Under the pieces are notes generated by a model. The model was not told where the DNA came from. It saw nothing but the letters and a program-made list of their open reading frames with translations, and ran no database searches. A program made the position numbers and the translations under genes. A stretch of DNA of 64,000 nt. It comes from Tissierellales bacterium (GTDB lineage: Bacteria > Bacillota > Clostridia > Tissierellales > Sedimentibacteraceae). Positions 1-9,958 of the stretch are shown here, piece after piece; positions within the stretch are counted from its first letter, which is position 1, and each line of letters begins with the position of its first letter. The stretch lies in the NCBI GenBank assembly GCA_018433765.1, contig JAHDQO010000007.1, positions 62,001-126,000 on the forward strand, in the 5' to 3' direction.

Positions 1-906
1 CGTATAATCACGTCTATCTTTATATAGATTAACTAAATAATCAATTTCACTTGGATAATCAATTGCAGTTAATGCACCAAATTGTACTATCGGATCAACT
101 GTTAGTAAAGTATGATGCTGTATAACTGTTAATGGTTCAACTAATTCATCAGGAACAATACAGTATCCTACTCTTTTAGTATACATTCTGTATGCTTTTG
201 AGAAAGAATTAGTTGTTATGAAAACTGATTTAGTGTTTTTAAGCTGCATAACTGATTTGCATTCTTCATCAAAATATGTATTACAATATATTTCATCATT
301 AATAATAACTGCTTTACCATTTACAATACTGTCCATTTTATATAGTTCTTCATCAGTTAGTATATTACCAAGTGGGTTACCTGGTGTATTAATGACAACA
401 ATCTTAGTTTTATCAGTAAAATTATCCTTGAATGATTCCATGTCAAGTCTTTGAGTTTCTGGATTAATTTTATAATATTTGACAGTTGCTCCTGACAAAA
501 GAGCAGAAAATTTATATAATGAATAATATGGAATTGGTAGTAATACCTCATCCCCTTTTTTGGACAATAAATAAAATAAGTTCCTGAATATTGTACTTGT
601 ACCAATACTTATAATAAAATTATTAGGACTTATTTTTACAGAATACTTCTCAGCATAATATGAAGAAAGTTTTCCTTTTAACTCAGGCAGTCCAGCTGGA
701 AATACAAGTCTGCTTTTACTAGGATCATCTATTTTTTCCTGCATACTTTTAATTATTGCAGGATGCAATGGTAATTCGGATTTCCCTAAAGTCATTCGTA
801 TAACTTTATTTTCAGGATTTTTCTTATCTAAATCGTAAGCCATCTGGTCTATAACAAACATAAGAAATTTATTATCAAAAAAATTAATATCAGTTCTTAA
901 TTTCAT
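1..906 (-). CDS. Class I/II PLP-dependent aminotransferase, 3' end outside window
   Basis: The reading frame is open from an ATG at 906 (AAAGGAGGAATCAAC just before it) to the left edge, 302 codons, so the C-terminus lies outside the window. Visible aminotransferase fold-type I marks are NTPGNPLGN at about residues 168-176, a DEIY segment about 30 residues later, and SFSKAYRMYTKRVGY carrying the probable PLP lysine. The family transfers amino groups between amino acids and keto acids. It is the last visible gene of the biosynthetic cluster, 43 nt after the VOC gene, so it probably makes or modifies an amino-acid-like building block. The substrate cannot be read from the sequence. Confidence 0.9.
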   Translation of the reverse strand, partial: MKLRTDINFFDNKFLMFVIDQMAYDLDKKNPENKVIRMTLGKSELPLHPAIIKSMQEKIDDPSKSRLVFPAGLPELKGKLSSYYAEKYSVKISPNNFIISIGTSTIFRNLFYLLSKKGDEVLLPIPYYSLYKFSALLSGATVKYYKINPETQRLDMESFKDNFTDKTKIVVINTPGNPLGNILTDEELYKMDSIVNGKAVIINDEIYCNTYFDEECKSVMQLKNTKSVFITTNSFSKAYRMYTKRVGYCIVPDELVEPLTVIQHHTLLTVDPIVQFGALTAIDYPSEIDYLVNLYKDRRDYT

Positions 907-949
907 GTTGATTCCTCCTTTAAATCTATTAATTATTATTTTTTAATAT

Positions 950-1378
950 TTAACTAACTATTTGTAATAACTCAATAATATTTTTATCCGGATCCTCATA
1001 AAAAATTATTTTTGAATTACCAAACTTAGGAGTCTTAACAGTAAAAATTTCACTTATTGGCTCAACTCCTTTTTCTGAAAGCATTTTAATTTTTCTATCC
1101 AGTGAATTTACTAGAATTGTAAATCTAGTTGGACCTTGTATATTAACAGCACTTTTTAAAATATTTTTATCCTTATATTCCATAAGCTCTATCATTGAAC
1201 CTGTATATGCTGTTTTAAGAAGTATTAATCTATAAGATTTATAAACACTATCAGATACAAATTTAACTAAATTACCACTTATAATAGTATCTTCTACTAG
1301 TTCTAAACCTAGCTTATTGACATAGAATTCTATTGATTTTTCCATTGAGTTAACAAACATATCAACATGCAGTAGCAT
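950..1378 (-). CDS. VOC (glyoxalase/bleomycin-resistance fold) family protein
   Basis: A 142-residue protein with the vicinal-oxygen-chelate pattern: N-terminal MLLHVDMFVNSMEKSIEFYVNKLG, then a C-terminal half ending in a FYEDPDKNIIELLQ strand with the usual metal-ligand Glu. Start ATG 1378 follows GGAGGAAAAACATA. VOC proteins are metal-dependent isomerases, epimerases, lyases or dioxygenases, or metal-free drug-binding resistance proteins. Here it sits inside the biosynthetic cluster between a radical SAM enzyme and the aminotransferase, 22 nt after the radical SAM stop. It could be a tailoring enzyme or a self-protection protein; the sequence does not decide. Confidence 0.8.
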   Translation of the reverse strand: MLLHVDMFVNSMEKSIEFYVNKLGLELVEDTIISGNLVKFVSDSVYKSYRLILLKTAYTGSMIELMEYKDKNILKSAVNIQGPTRFTILVNSLDRKIKMLSEKGVEPISEIFTVKTPKFGNSKIIFYEDPDKNIIELLQIVS

Positions 1379-1400
1379 TATGTTTTTCCTCCGTTTATCA

Positions 1401-3032
1401 TTAGATATTTAGGTATTCCTTAGGATCAATACCCATTTTATTCAATTCAAGATACAGTGATAATCTGTTTTTCTCAATCTCATCACTCATACTCTTAAGA
1501 TATTTAAGATTAAAATATTCATTAGTTATTCTATCTGCTTTATCTTTATTAAATCCATCTTCAGTCATTGATAGAAGCTCTCTAAAACCCTTAGCATTAG
1601 ATCTATTAACCTTACCAAGAGTTTCCCAACCCATATCTTCATGTTTCTTAATCATTGCTACAGTTTCTGGATGTTGACGTTTAATATGTGCAAGGAGCTT
1701 TAATTCTTCACGTATGTAACTTCCTATTTTTTTAGCATAAAAATACTCTTTTGAATTTTCATTTTCATGATATTTATAATATAAGTAATTAGATAATTGT
1801 CCTATAGACTCATTAGCATATCTATAAGAATGACAATTATTAATTTTATCTTCAATAAGTAGTCCATCATCTTTTACTTTATAATAGATATCAGAGAATC
1901 TAGTTATACCGCATCTTTCTACAATATAATATAGAACAGATGCATAACAGGTTTTTTCCAAATAGTCAATGTTTTTACTAAGCCTTTTTATAGTTGAATA
2001 AGGATTAAAATTAATAAAGCCAATGTCAATTCCAATTTCATTATCCCTAAAATATTTTATAGTTTTATAATTATCTTCTGCTGTAGCTATTTTATTATAT
2101 AACCTTAAGTCTTCATCGTTTCCTGATTCAATACCAAAAATAGTACCTACAAATCCTGAATCCTTCATAAGTTTCATTTTCTTTGCATCAAATAACTTGT
2201 AAACTTCTGCTCTGAAATATGTTTCATAAGAAATATTAAGATTACTTTCAAGAATTTTTTCTGCTATTTCCCACATACGATTAGGACATGATTTGTTACA
2301 ATCTTCAAAACTATCATCAATAAACCAGAAACGTTTTACATTATAGTCGTCAACAATGTGTTTAACTTCTTTTACCACATTGTCAGAACTTCTACCTCTC
2401 CATTGGTTTTTTGGATTAGTACCCCAAAATTGTTTATGCCAACAAAAATCACAATTACCATTGCATCCACGGCTAGTAGAAATATAAGCATATTTAAGCA
2501 TATTATTTTTTAGTAGGTCTCTATCAGCAAATGGGAGATTATCCAAATTTTCAATAAGTTTCTCTCTTATATTTTCGTATATATGATTATTCTTTCTGTA
2601 TATTAATCCTTTTACATTACTAATGTCGCTATTATTCTCAAGTGTAGTTAATAAATTCTTAAATGCGACTTCTCCTTCACCTTTTATAATAAAATCTATA
2701 ATTGGATATTTTTTCATTAGTTCTTTTCCACATAATGTAGGCCAATAGCCTCCGAAAGTTATTAAGGTATCAGGTAATTTCTCTTTAATTTTTTCACATA
2801 CTTCTACAACAACTTTTTCTGTTGTTGAATATACTGGAAATCCTATCAAATCAGGTTTCATTTTATAGATACTTTCCATATCAAGATACCTTCTGTTGGA
2901 ATTTAATAATTCCACATCAAAATTCTCTTCTCTAAGATACGCTGCTATAGAACATATCCCTATTTCCTCAGAAATAATTGCATTTTTTTCAGTTAAGACA
3001 CTTAAAAGCAGGGTTTTTATACGTCTTTTCAT
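1401..3032 (-). CDS. Cobalamin-binding-type radical SAM enzyme (first of two)
   Basis: 543 residues. Residues about 1-150 have a Rossmann-like B12-binding domain layout (LLLSVLTEKNAI, PDLIGFPVYSTTEKVV, ITFGGYWPT, IIKGEGEVAF). The radical SAM core follows, with CNGNCDFC (C190, C194, C197) binding the 4Fe-4S cluster. The ligand motif DxHxxG is not evident, as in many class B enzymes. A 200-residue C-terminal extension follows. Such enzymes methylate unactivated carbons or rearrange rings. The start chosen is ATG 3032, preceded by GGAAGGTGATAAAA; a longer frame to 3092 would run into the carrier protein gene. It overlaps nothing and follows the carrier gene by 22 nt. Its substrate is probably carrier-bound, by inference. 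Confidence 0.9.
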   Translation of the reverse strand: MKRRIKTLLLSVLTEKNAIISEEIGICSIAAYLREENFDVELLNSNRRYLDMESIYKMKPDLIGFPVYSTTEKVVVEVCEKIKEKLPDTLITFGGYWPTLCGKELMKKYPIIDFIIKGEGEVAFKNLLTTLENNSDISNVKGLIYRKNNHIYENIREKLIENLDNLPFADRDLLKNNMLKYAYISTSRGCNGNCDFCWHKQFWGTNPKNQWRGRSSDNVVKEVKHIVDDYNVKRFWFIDDSFEDCNKSCPNRMWEIAEKILESNLNISYETYFRAEVYKLFDAKKMKLMKDSGFVGTIFGIESGNDEDLRLYNKIATAEDNYKTIKYFRDNEIGIDIGFINFNPYSTIKRLSKNIDYLEKTCYASVLYYIVERCGITRFSDIYYKVKDDGLLIEDKINNCHSYRYANESIGQLSNYLYYKYHENENSKEYFYAKKIGSYIREELKLLAHIKRQHPETVAMIKKHEDMGWETLGKVNRSNAKGFRELLSMTEDGFNKDKADRITNEYFNLKYLKSMSDEIEKNRLSLYLELNKMGIDPKEYLNI

Positions 3033-3054
3033 TTTTATCACCTTCCACGATTTA

Positions 3055-3294
3055 TTAGTTTCTTTTTTTTTCAATAGTATTAACCATTGCATTTACTGTT
3101 TCAAAATTTTCAGATACTAAGTCATCTTCATTAAATGATATATTGAATTCTTTTTCAAAAAATAAAATCACGTTAACAATGCTAATAGAATCAATTAGTC
3201 CACTATCTATTAACTGCTGGTCATAACCTAATTCATCAACATCCATGATAATACTATCAAGTAAAAAATCCAAAACAATCTTTTTTATATCCAT
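3055..3294 (-). CDS. Free-standing acyl/peptidyl carrier protein
   Basis: 79 residues, the normal carrier-protein size. Helix-2 motif DSGLIDSISIVNV contains the serine expected to carry 4'-phosphopantetheine (DS at about residues 35-36). The rest is acidic and helical, as expected. Start ATG 3294 follows AGAGGTAAAAAA. It lies between the Cys-hydrolase fusion and the first B12 radical SAM gene, so it is likely to present an intermediate to one of these enzymes. It differs clearly from the second free-standing carrier at 11355-11606. Confidence 0.88.
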   Translation of the reverse strand: MDIKKIVLDFLLDSIIMDVDELGYDQQLIDSGLIDSISIVNVILFFEKEFNISFNEDDLVSENFETVNAMVNTIEKKRN

Positions 3295-3338
3295 TTTTTT
3301 ACCTCTTTTTAAATATTTTTTTGGTTTATAACTTCCTG

Positions 3339-5327
3339 TTACTTAACATCCCTATAATATTTCATATGTTCATATAATAAATCTATAACATCTTCAGGTC
3401 TTTCTAATATCATAAGGTGTGTAGCACCTGGCAGCCTGGTATATTTTGAGTTAGTCACTAATCTGTGTGCCCATTCAGACTGCTGATAAGGAGCAATCTG
3501 ATCGTATTCTGCTGAAATAAATAATATAGGAATTTCAACAGTACTTAATAAGTCTGTAATATCGTGCTTATAATATTCCATACACATATTAAGAAAATTA
3601 ACCATTTTTTCTTTTGTTGTAAATGCATCTAATAATATATCCCTATTTACTTCAGGCATAACTTCATATATATATGTTTTGTTCTCTCCAGTATATTTTC
3701 GTATAGGTTTATTAAACATTCCATTATGAATGATACGAAGATAAAAATCAAGCATTTTTTCATTATCTTTTACAATATTGGCAATAAGTTGTAAGTTTTC
3801 CCTGAATTTGGAATGATGTTTTTTACTTCCTTCATAAGGCCCATATTCTCCTGCAAGTAGTATCTGAGATTTTACTGTTTCCTTATGTTTTATACAATAC
3901 ATAAGTGCAGATTTTACACCAGAACACCATGATATAATATGAATACTTTTTAATTTCTCATTATCAACAATCTCTTCAATATCTTCAATTTGTTCAAATA
4001 CACCAAAAATATAAGCAGGGTCTTCATTTGGCTTTTCTTTGTTATATATACCTCTTGCCTGCCATATAATGACATAGTAATTCTTAGATAATTGAGATAT
4101 TACTTTATCCCAAGCATCTGGTACTACTCCATATGCATTAATAATTAATATAGCTTCTCCTTGCCCCGATACATAATATGTAAGTTCTTTTCCATTCTTA
4201 GAACGAATAGTTTTTTTTATTTTTTTTAATTTCTTTTTATCCTTATAATTAAAGTTAACCTTAGATTTAACATAATTATTTATATAATTTGTATCTACTT
4301 CATAATTATCACTATTTTTCTCTGGTAGTTCAGTCTGCAATTTGTCTATATTAATGACTCTTAGGTATGGAAAATAATAAGATAATATATTGTGAAATAT
4401 TAGATCGATTTCATTAAGTTTGTCATATTCATCTGTAATCTTAATATTAATATTACTTTCATTTTTATCAATTTCAGTTATTAGCTTATTTAGAGACATA
4501 TTATAACTTGTACCAATACTAGTTATTTCATCTGTCATTAGTTTTTTTGATAAATATTTATTAACTATTTCATTAATTATTGTATTTATACTAGATATAT
4601 TTATTGTATAACTGTTATCCGAAAAAATTGTAAGCACATTATTATTAAAATACTCAGGAATTCTAGAAACTATCCATTCTTTGAATTCAAGAAATCTATT
4701 TATAAAAAAGTCAACAGCCTCTATTTTGTTATTCTCATTTATCTGCTTAAATGCTATAGGGGTTCTCATTATATTTATCTTAATACCCATAGGCTTTAAT
4801 TTTTCTAATAAGAATTTTTCATTAGTATTTTTTAGCTTTTCTAGTATTCGTTTTGCATCATCATTTTTATCTGCTGTGGTATTTATATTATTTTCTTCCT
4901 TATAATTTTCTGCATATATTGAACTTAAATAATTTATATCTGATACATTGCAATTTTTGCATAAATTATGTACATTATTCATTATCTTTTTGTTATTATT
5001 AAGTATCTGTTGCCCATATACATGAACAAATGAATACTCTTTGTCAAGGTGCCATAAACTTATTTGTTTGCCAGTAAAAAACTTAGTTAGATAAGGTATA
5101 TCTATTTCTTCAATATCAATATATAGCATACGTATATTATCCATACATCTTAATAACTCAGCTTTTTCATAACTGCATAATATATTGTTTACAATTTCAT
5201 GCAGCCTATTAGAATTCTGTTCATCTGATATGCAATATATAGTTTTAATACCTTTGTCATATAATTTTCTTATAAGACGTAAACTAAACAAATCATATAC
5301 ACCTGTAAATAAAACAATATTATCCAT
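3339..5327 (-). CDS. Fusion: decayed SDR-like domain plus alpha/beta hydrolase with Cys nucleophile (copy B)
   Basis: 662 residues in two parts. Residues 1-320 look like an extended SDR or thioester-reductase fold (VLFTGVYDLFSLRLIRKL, SLWHLDKEY, SSIY with Y138), but the glycine-rich NAD(P) loop is lost: TGxxGxxG reads TGVYDLFS. Residues about 370-660 are an alpha/beta hydrolase. The nucleophile elbow is SWCSG, which places Cys468 where Ser is usual; the acid is probably D609 (AEYDQIAP) and the base H637 (GATHLM). Cys-type hydrolases and thioesterases are known. It could release, transfer or condense a carrier-bound product. Start ATG 5327 follows GGGGAGGTTAGA. A paralogue lies at 14242-16209. 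Function inferred. Confidence 0.75.
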   Translation of the reverse strand: MDNIVLFTGVYDLFSLRLIRKLYDKGIKTIYCISDEQNSNRLHEIVNNILCSYEKAELLRCMDNIRMLYIDIEEIDIPYLTKFFTGKQISLWHLDKEYSFVHVYGQQILNNNKKIMNNVHNLCKNCNVSDINYLSSIYAENYKEENNINTTADKNDDAKRILEKLKNTNEKFLLEKLKPMGIKINIMRTPIAFKQINENNKIEAVDFFINRFLEFKEWIVSRIPEYFNNNVLTIFSDNSYTINISSINTIINEIVNKYLSKKLMTDEITSIGTSYNMSLNKLITEIDKNESNINIKITDEYDKLNEIDLIFHNILSYYFPYLRVINIDKLQTELPEKNSDNYEVDTNYINNYVKSKVNFNYKDKKKLKKIKKTIRSKNGKELTYYVSGQGEAILIINAYGVVPDAWDKVISQLSKNYYVIIWQARGIYNKEKPNEDPAYIFGVFEQIEDIEEIVDNEKLKSIHIISWCSGVKSALMYCIKHKETVKSQILLAGEYGPYEGSKKHHSKFRENLQLIANIVKDNEKMLDFYLRIIHNGMFNKPIRKYTGENKTYIYEVMPEVNRDILLDAFTTKEKMVNFLNMCMEYYKHDITDLLSTVEIPILFISAEYDQIAPYQQSEWAHRLVTNSKYTRLPGATHLMILERPEDVIDLLYEHMKYYRDVK

Positions 5328-5345
5328 TCTAACCTCCCCTGCTTA

Positions 5346-6974
5346 TTATTTACATCTCATTTTTAAATTGTCTATCAACTGTTGATTTCCCCTAAACACA
5401 TTCAACATTTTATTTACATTCTCTCTGTACTTATTATCAATATCATATTCTTCAATACCTATAACATCTTTAAATATTTTAGACATTTCTATAAATTCGC
5501 TTACTTTTGCTCCTTGAGTTAAAAAATAACCTAGTGACCATAGGTTAAATGAAAGTGAAGGCATAAAATAAGAATTCTTTATATTTCTGATACCATCCAA
5601 GACAATTTTGCTAGCCATATTATAATCCATATCTTTATGAATCCAACTGTAACCATATCCATCAAGATTATAATAATCTTTTTCGTTTGCTATAGGTACT
5701 GCATTTTCAAAAAACCATACCTGTAAATCATAAAAAGTTGGTTTTACTTCTTCTATGAATCTTATAGTATCAGATGCGGTTTTCATGGTTTCACCAGGAA
5801 ATCCTATAATACATGATGCATAACTTATAATATTATGTTTATGAAGCTGATTAATCCCCCATATTAGTTGTTCTGTAGATACTCTCTTGTCCATGTTTTT
5901 ACGAATTGTATCATTACCTGATTCTATACCTAAAATAACTCCAGTACATCCTGATTGTTCCATTAAATCGTATGTTTCTTCATCAGAATGGGATATTCTG
6001 AAGAAAGAATACCATCTGAAATTATATTTATTTCTTATCATCATTCTCATCATATGCTTAAATCTATCAAGAGGAACATTTAAGGAATCATCTACAAATA
6101 CAATGGACTTAACACCTAATGAATGAATATAATTCATATTTTTTTCTATACTCTCAACACACATGAACATAGGTTCACCGCCTAGTATAGGATACCTACA
6201 GAAAGCACAGCATAAGCTACAGCTTATTGAACATCTTAGATAAACTGGCGGTAATGGATGGTTTTCATAAAAAGTAAATTCTTTTACAGGTTCATCATCT
6301 AAACATATATTTTCATCAACTTTCACTGTTCTTCTGTAATCTGTATCTTTATATATAATATTAGGTATATGCTTGAAATCAGGTTTATTTTTTCTAAGTT
6401 CCTTACATATCTTATATAATGTTTTTTCACCTTGACGTTCATGTATATAAATATCTGCTCCCATACACTGTAACAGATAATTTTGCTGTGGACTTGTATA
6501 TTCAAAATTAATGCTATTAATAAATGGACCTCCAACTAGAATAACAACCGATGGGTCTATCAACCGTATATAATCAACTACTTCTCTAATAGGTGCTGCT
6601 TCAACCTGACACGTAGAAGATATTCCTACACAGTTAGGTGAATAATTTTCAATCAGGAATTTTAGTTTTTCTTTACCATCATTAAAAAAGTTTACATATC
6701 CTACAGACATATCTCTTTTTTCCAAATACTGCATCAAATAGTGTACAGCCATATTAGGCATCCTATAAATTGTAAGGTCATTTTTCATTCCAGTGGAATT
6801 AGTAATACTCTCTGATACGATCTCTGAATATTTCATTCGCTGACCATTTACTATCGCTGACCTTGAAAGCATATGTTCATAAGCAGCACTTTTTTCTTTA
6901 TATGGTTCTATTCTTTTTATTGTAGTTGACATTTTCTCATCATTAAATCCAATTAATACACAATCATGTTTCAT
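5346..6974 (-). CDS. Cobalamin-binding-type radical SAM enzyme (second of two)
   Basis: 542 residues from ATG 6974. Residues about 80-230 form a B12-binding-like domain (VGYVNFF, NCVGISSTCQVEA, VVILVGGPF, GADIYIHERQGEKTL). The radical SAM motif CSLCCAFC supplies C252, C256 and C259; downstream are the VFVDDSL and GVILGIESGND segments of this class. The start was chosen because GGAGG lies 5 nt before this ATG; an upstream TTG would lie inside the ribosome-binding site. The stop is 18 nt before the Cys-hydrolase fusion, so the genes are co-transcribed. It probably performs methylation or another radical reaction on a carrier-bound or small substrate; which one cannot be seen. Confidence 0.9.
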   Translation of the reverse strand: MKHDCVLIGFNDEKMSTTIKRIEPYKEKSAAYEHMLSRSAIVNGQRMKYSEIVSESITNSTGMKNDLTIYRMPNMAVHYLMQYLEKRDMSVGYVNFFNDGKEKLKFLIENYSPNCVGISSTCQVEAAPIREVVDYIRLIDPSVVILVGGPFINSINFEYTSPQQNYLLQCMGADIYIHERQGEKTLYKICKELRKNKPDFKHIPNIIYKDTDYRRTVKVDENICLDDEPVKEFTFYENHPLPPVYLRCSISCSLCCAFCRYPILGGEPMFMCVESIEKNMNYIHSLGVKSIVFVDDSLNVPLDRFKHMMRMMIRNKYNFRWYSFFRISHSDEETYDLMEQSGCTGVILGIESGNDTIRKNMDKRVSTEQLIWGINQLHKHNIISYASCIIGFPGETMKTASDTIRFIEEVKPTFYDLQVWFFENAVPIANEKDYYNLDGYGYSWIHKDMDYNMASKIVLDGIRNIKNSYFMPSLSFNLWSLGYFLTQGAKVSEFIEMSKIFKDVIGIEEYDIDNKYRENVNKMLNVFRGNQQLIDNLKMRCK

Positions 6975-7038
6975 AATAACCTCCAATTTGCCGCTGGCAG
7001 TATAGTTTGTATGTATAACTTTAAATTAATAATCTCTC

Positions 7039-9408
7039 TTAATTACTCTGTTTGTTAATTAACTTCACCAGATTAGTAATAGTAGGATTAACAAAAAATT
7101 CAATAAAATCTATTTCAACATTATAGATGTTATATATATAAGCCAATAATGTCATTACTCGTAAACTATCACCTCCAAAGGTCATAAAGTTATCATTAAT
7201 ACCAATTTTGTTTATCTTAAGTATTTTTGCCATAATGTCAGCTATATTTTTTTCAAGTTCAGTACTAGGTGCGATATAAGATTCAGATAACTGTGAATAT
7301 TCTGTCGATGGAAGTGGTAATTTACTTTTATCTATTTTTCCATTCTTATTAAGAGGCCATTCAGAAACTTTGACATAATTATTAGGAATCATGTACATTG
7401 GAAGATACTGTGATATGAATCTATTTATTTCTATACTGTCTAAAGTAGTATCTTCTTTCATTATTAGATATGCAATTAGTTTTTTGTATCCAGAATCAGA
7501 ATTAACTACAACTAAAGAATCAACAACTTTTTCATGTTTGTTAATAATAGTCCTAACTTCATTTAATTCAATTCTGTGACTGCGTATTTTTACCTGATCA
7601 TCTTTACGCCTAAGATAACAAATATCACCATTATCAAGGAATTTAGCTATATCACCTGTTTTGTATAATTTATCTGTCTTAGGATATACATCTTTATTAG
7701 TTAAAAAGTGAATATTATTAAGTTCTTCTCGATTATAATATCCTCTGGCAACTCCATAACCTGAAATATACATTTCTCCATAGCACCCTATTGGAACATT
7801 ATTGTAGTTTTCATCCAGAATATAAATAGAACAGTTATCTACAGGTCTTCCTATATGTGGTTCATCTTTTACAGTATTATTAATAAGACAGAAAGTTGAA
7901 TCAACAGTACATTCAGTTGGTCCATATACATTGTAAATCATAATTTTTTCCTCATCCTCTAATAAGCTCCACATATTATTAGAGATAGCCTCTCCTCCTA
8001 CTAAAATTAATTCTAAATCACTGCTGCATTTTACCAATAATTTTTCTTTCAATAAAAGATTAAGTTGCGATGGTGTACAATCAAATACTGTAATTTTACT
8101 GTCTTTTATGTATTTTACTAATCTAACAGCAGATTTTCTCACATTTTCAGGAATAATACTTATACTGTATCCTCTTAATAGAGCAACTAACTGTTGTACT
8201 GATGCATCAAAACCAAATGGCGCATTTACTGAGACAATAACATTATTTTGATTTTTTATATTGCTGTACATATACTTGTCTATACTCATTAATAGGTTAA
8301 TAATTGATGAATGCTCAATGATAGTTAGCTTTGGATAACCAGTTGAACCAGAAGTATATATTCCATATGCTATATTGCTATTAGTAATATTTAAATTTAA
8401 ATTTCTTTTGCTATATTGACTTAAATCACAATCATCAATACATAATATATTGCTGTTGTATTTATTAACATTTAATTCAAACAATGATTTTGAAATAATT
8501 AAAGGCATATTTGTCTCATTTATTATAAACTGTAGTCTTTTAATAGGGAAATTTTCATGCCCTGGATTAAGGGTATCAGAATCTATAGGAACATATCCAT
8601 TCCCAGATTTCATTATTCCTAATATAGCGATTATATATTCTATAGAGCGTTCCATAAATATCCCTATTAATCCTTCTGTTACTCCATAGTTTTTATTAAT
8701 ATAATGAGATACCATATTAGCTTTTTGGTTTAGTTCCTTATATGTTATTTTCTTGTCTAAATATATAACTGCTGTTCTATCAGGGTACATTTTAGCTACT
8801 GTTTCAAATTGTTGATGAAAACACGTATTGGGTATTTCTCTTTTAAATCCTCTAATAAATTTGTAGATTAATTTATTTTCCGCTTCATTAATTATGCATA
8901 TATCTTTAACTTTAATCTGAGGATTATCAGTAAATACATCTATTATTTTTTTCATTCTGTCTTCCATAAAGATGGTCATAGCACCTTTTTGATTAAAATT
9001 GAAGTAAACATCATTCCTATGATTTAAACAAATTAAAGAAAGATGAATACAACTTTTACAAGTATAATCTTTAAGATCTGCAATGTTTGCAGAATCATCA
9101 CAATAATAAAAATATGACAGTTCAGATTTGTCAATTATTTCTTCTTTGTCATTATCAGTAATTCCTATTATTTTTTGATTGATATTAATAAGTAAATTGA
9201 GAAATGTAGTGTTGTCTTTTATAGGTACATGGATAACGTATTCTTTATTATTTTTGTTAATTAGTACTGATTCATTATCATAGTAACCTGTTCTATATAA
9301 TAATATTGAATAGCAGCCTAATAAAAAACATTCCATTGAAATAGAATGCTTGCTTAGATACTTATTTATATCATTTTTATTTTCTAATAAAATTTTATTA
9401 TCAGTCAT
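7039..9408 (-). CDS. NRPS adenylation-carrier protein, predicted glutamine-activating
   Basis: 789 residues. Residues 1-about 175 resemble the C-terminal half of a condensation domain (CFLLGCYSILLYRTG) without HHxxxDG, so it is probably not catalytic. The adenylation domain (about 190-700) has YTSGSTGYPK, FGFDAS, NVYGPTE, GVARGYY, YKTGD, and catalytic K691 in NGKID. The carrier domain has GGDSL with S748. Reading the ten specificity positions by alignment to GrsA gives D401 A402 Q405 D443 L469 G471 V494 V502 D503 K691, that is DAQDLGVVDK, the published code for Gln. Odd points are L instead of G after the A3 lysine and S/N in A8. Start ATG 9408 follows AGAAGGTTATAAT. It should load Gln on its own carrier. 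Confidence 0.93.
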   Translation of the reverse strand: MTDNKILLENKNDINKYLSKHSISMECFLLGCYSILLYRTGYYDNESVLINKNNKEYVIHVPIKDNTTFLNLLININQKIIGITDNDKEEIIDKSELSYFYYCDDSANIADLKDYTCKSCIHLSLICLNHRNDVYFNFNQKGAMTIFMEDRMKKIIDVFTDNPQIKVKDICIINEAENKLIYKFIRGFKREIPNTCFHQQFETVAKMYPDRTAVIYLDKKITYKELNQKANMVSHYINKNYGVTEGLIGIFMERSIEYIIAILGIMKSGNGYVPIDSDTLNPGHENFPIKRLQFIINETNMPLIISKSLFELNVNKYNSNILCIDDCDLSQYSKRNLNLNITNSNIAYGIYTSGSTGYPKLTIIEHSSIINLLMSIDKYMYSNIKNQNNVIVSVNAPFGFDASVQQLVALLRGYSISIIPENVRKSAVRLVKYIKDSKITVFDCTPSQLNLLLKEKLLVKCSSDLELILVGGEAISNNMWSLLEDEEKIMIYNVYGPTECTVDSTFCLINNTVKDEPHIGRPVDNCSIYILDENYNNVPIGCYGEMYISGYGVARGYYNREELNNIHFLTNKDVYPKTDKLYKTGDIAKFLDNGDICYLRRKDDQVKIRSHRIELNEVRTIINKHEKVVDSLVVVNSDSGYKKLIAYLIMKEDTTLDSIEINRFISQYLPMYMIPNNYVKVSEWPLNKNGKIDKSKLPLPSTEYSQLSESYIAPSTELEKNIADIMAKILKINKIGINDNFMTFGGDSLRVMTLLAYIYNIYNVEIDFIEFFVNPTITNLVKLINKQSN

Positions 9409-9481
9409 ATTATAACCTTCTCTCTACAATTTTTTATTGTAAAGCCTTGATTACTAAATCTAATATGTTATAAAATATTTA

Positions 9482-9907
9482 TTACTTTTTTTCTGCCAGT
9501 TCAACTAACGAAATTCCTAATATATCTGATTTAACATATAAAAACGTAATTGTGCGGTTTTGAAACCCGACAACAGGCTTTACAATAACTCTAGTATATT
9601 TTTTAAGTTTTATTATATACTCTTTTACATCATCTACTTCATAACATATGTGATGTAATCCACCTCCACTTGATAAAAATCTGTAAACTGGTGAATATTT
9701 ATTAACAGGCTCAATAAACTCAACATAAGAACTTCCTTCTTGAACCAAGCAGATATTAACTCTTTGAGATTTTACATATTCAAAATACAAGCTGTCATAT
9801 GAAATTCCTCTAAAATCGGCATATTGCTTTGATGCTTCTTGAACATTATTAACAACTATTCCAAGATGATGTAATTTCATATCTGTATTATCTAATATAC
9901 TTCTCAC
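9482..9907 (-). CDS. VOC family protein, methylmalonyl-CoA-epimerase-like
   Basis: 141 residues beginning with GTG at 9907, which has AGGAGAAAGATAAA before it; the next in-frame ATG (9880) lacks a good ribosome site. Marks are LHHLGIVVNNVQEAS with the first metal His, GGGLHHICYEVDDV with the second His, and a C-terminal SLVELAEK with the Glu ligand. The pattern resembles methylmalonyl-CoA epimerase more than drug-binding VOC proteins. It lies between the third radical SAM gene and the NRPS gene. It is likely an isomerase or lyase acting on a pathway intermediate, but a binding or resistance role is not excluded. Confidence 0.8.
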   Translation of the reverse strand: MRSILDNTDMKLHHLGIVVNNVQEASKQYADFRGISYDSLYFEYVKSQRVNICLVQEGSSYVEFIEPVNKYSPVYRFLSSGGGLHHICYEVDDVKEYIIKLKKYTRVIVKPVVGFQNRTITFLYVKSDILGISLVELAEKK

Positions 9908-9958
9908 TTTATCTTTCTCCTATTTATAATTTGCTTTAAATTATTAGCAAGCTTAAAC

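Noticed and set aside
3033-3092. Longer N-terminus of the first B12 radical SAM enzyme
   Set aside because: It would start inside the carrier gene and has no ribosome site, whereas 3032 has GGAAGGTG at good spacing.
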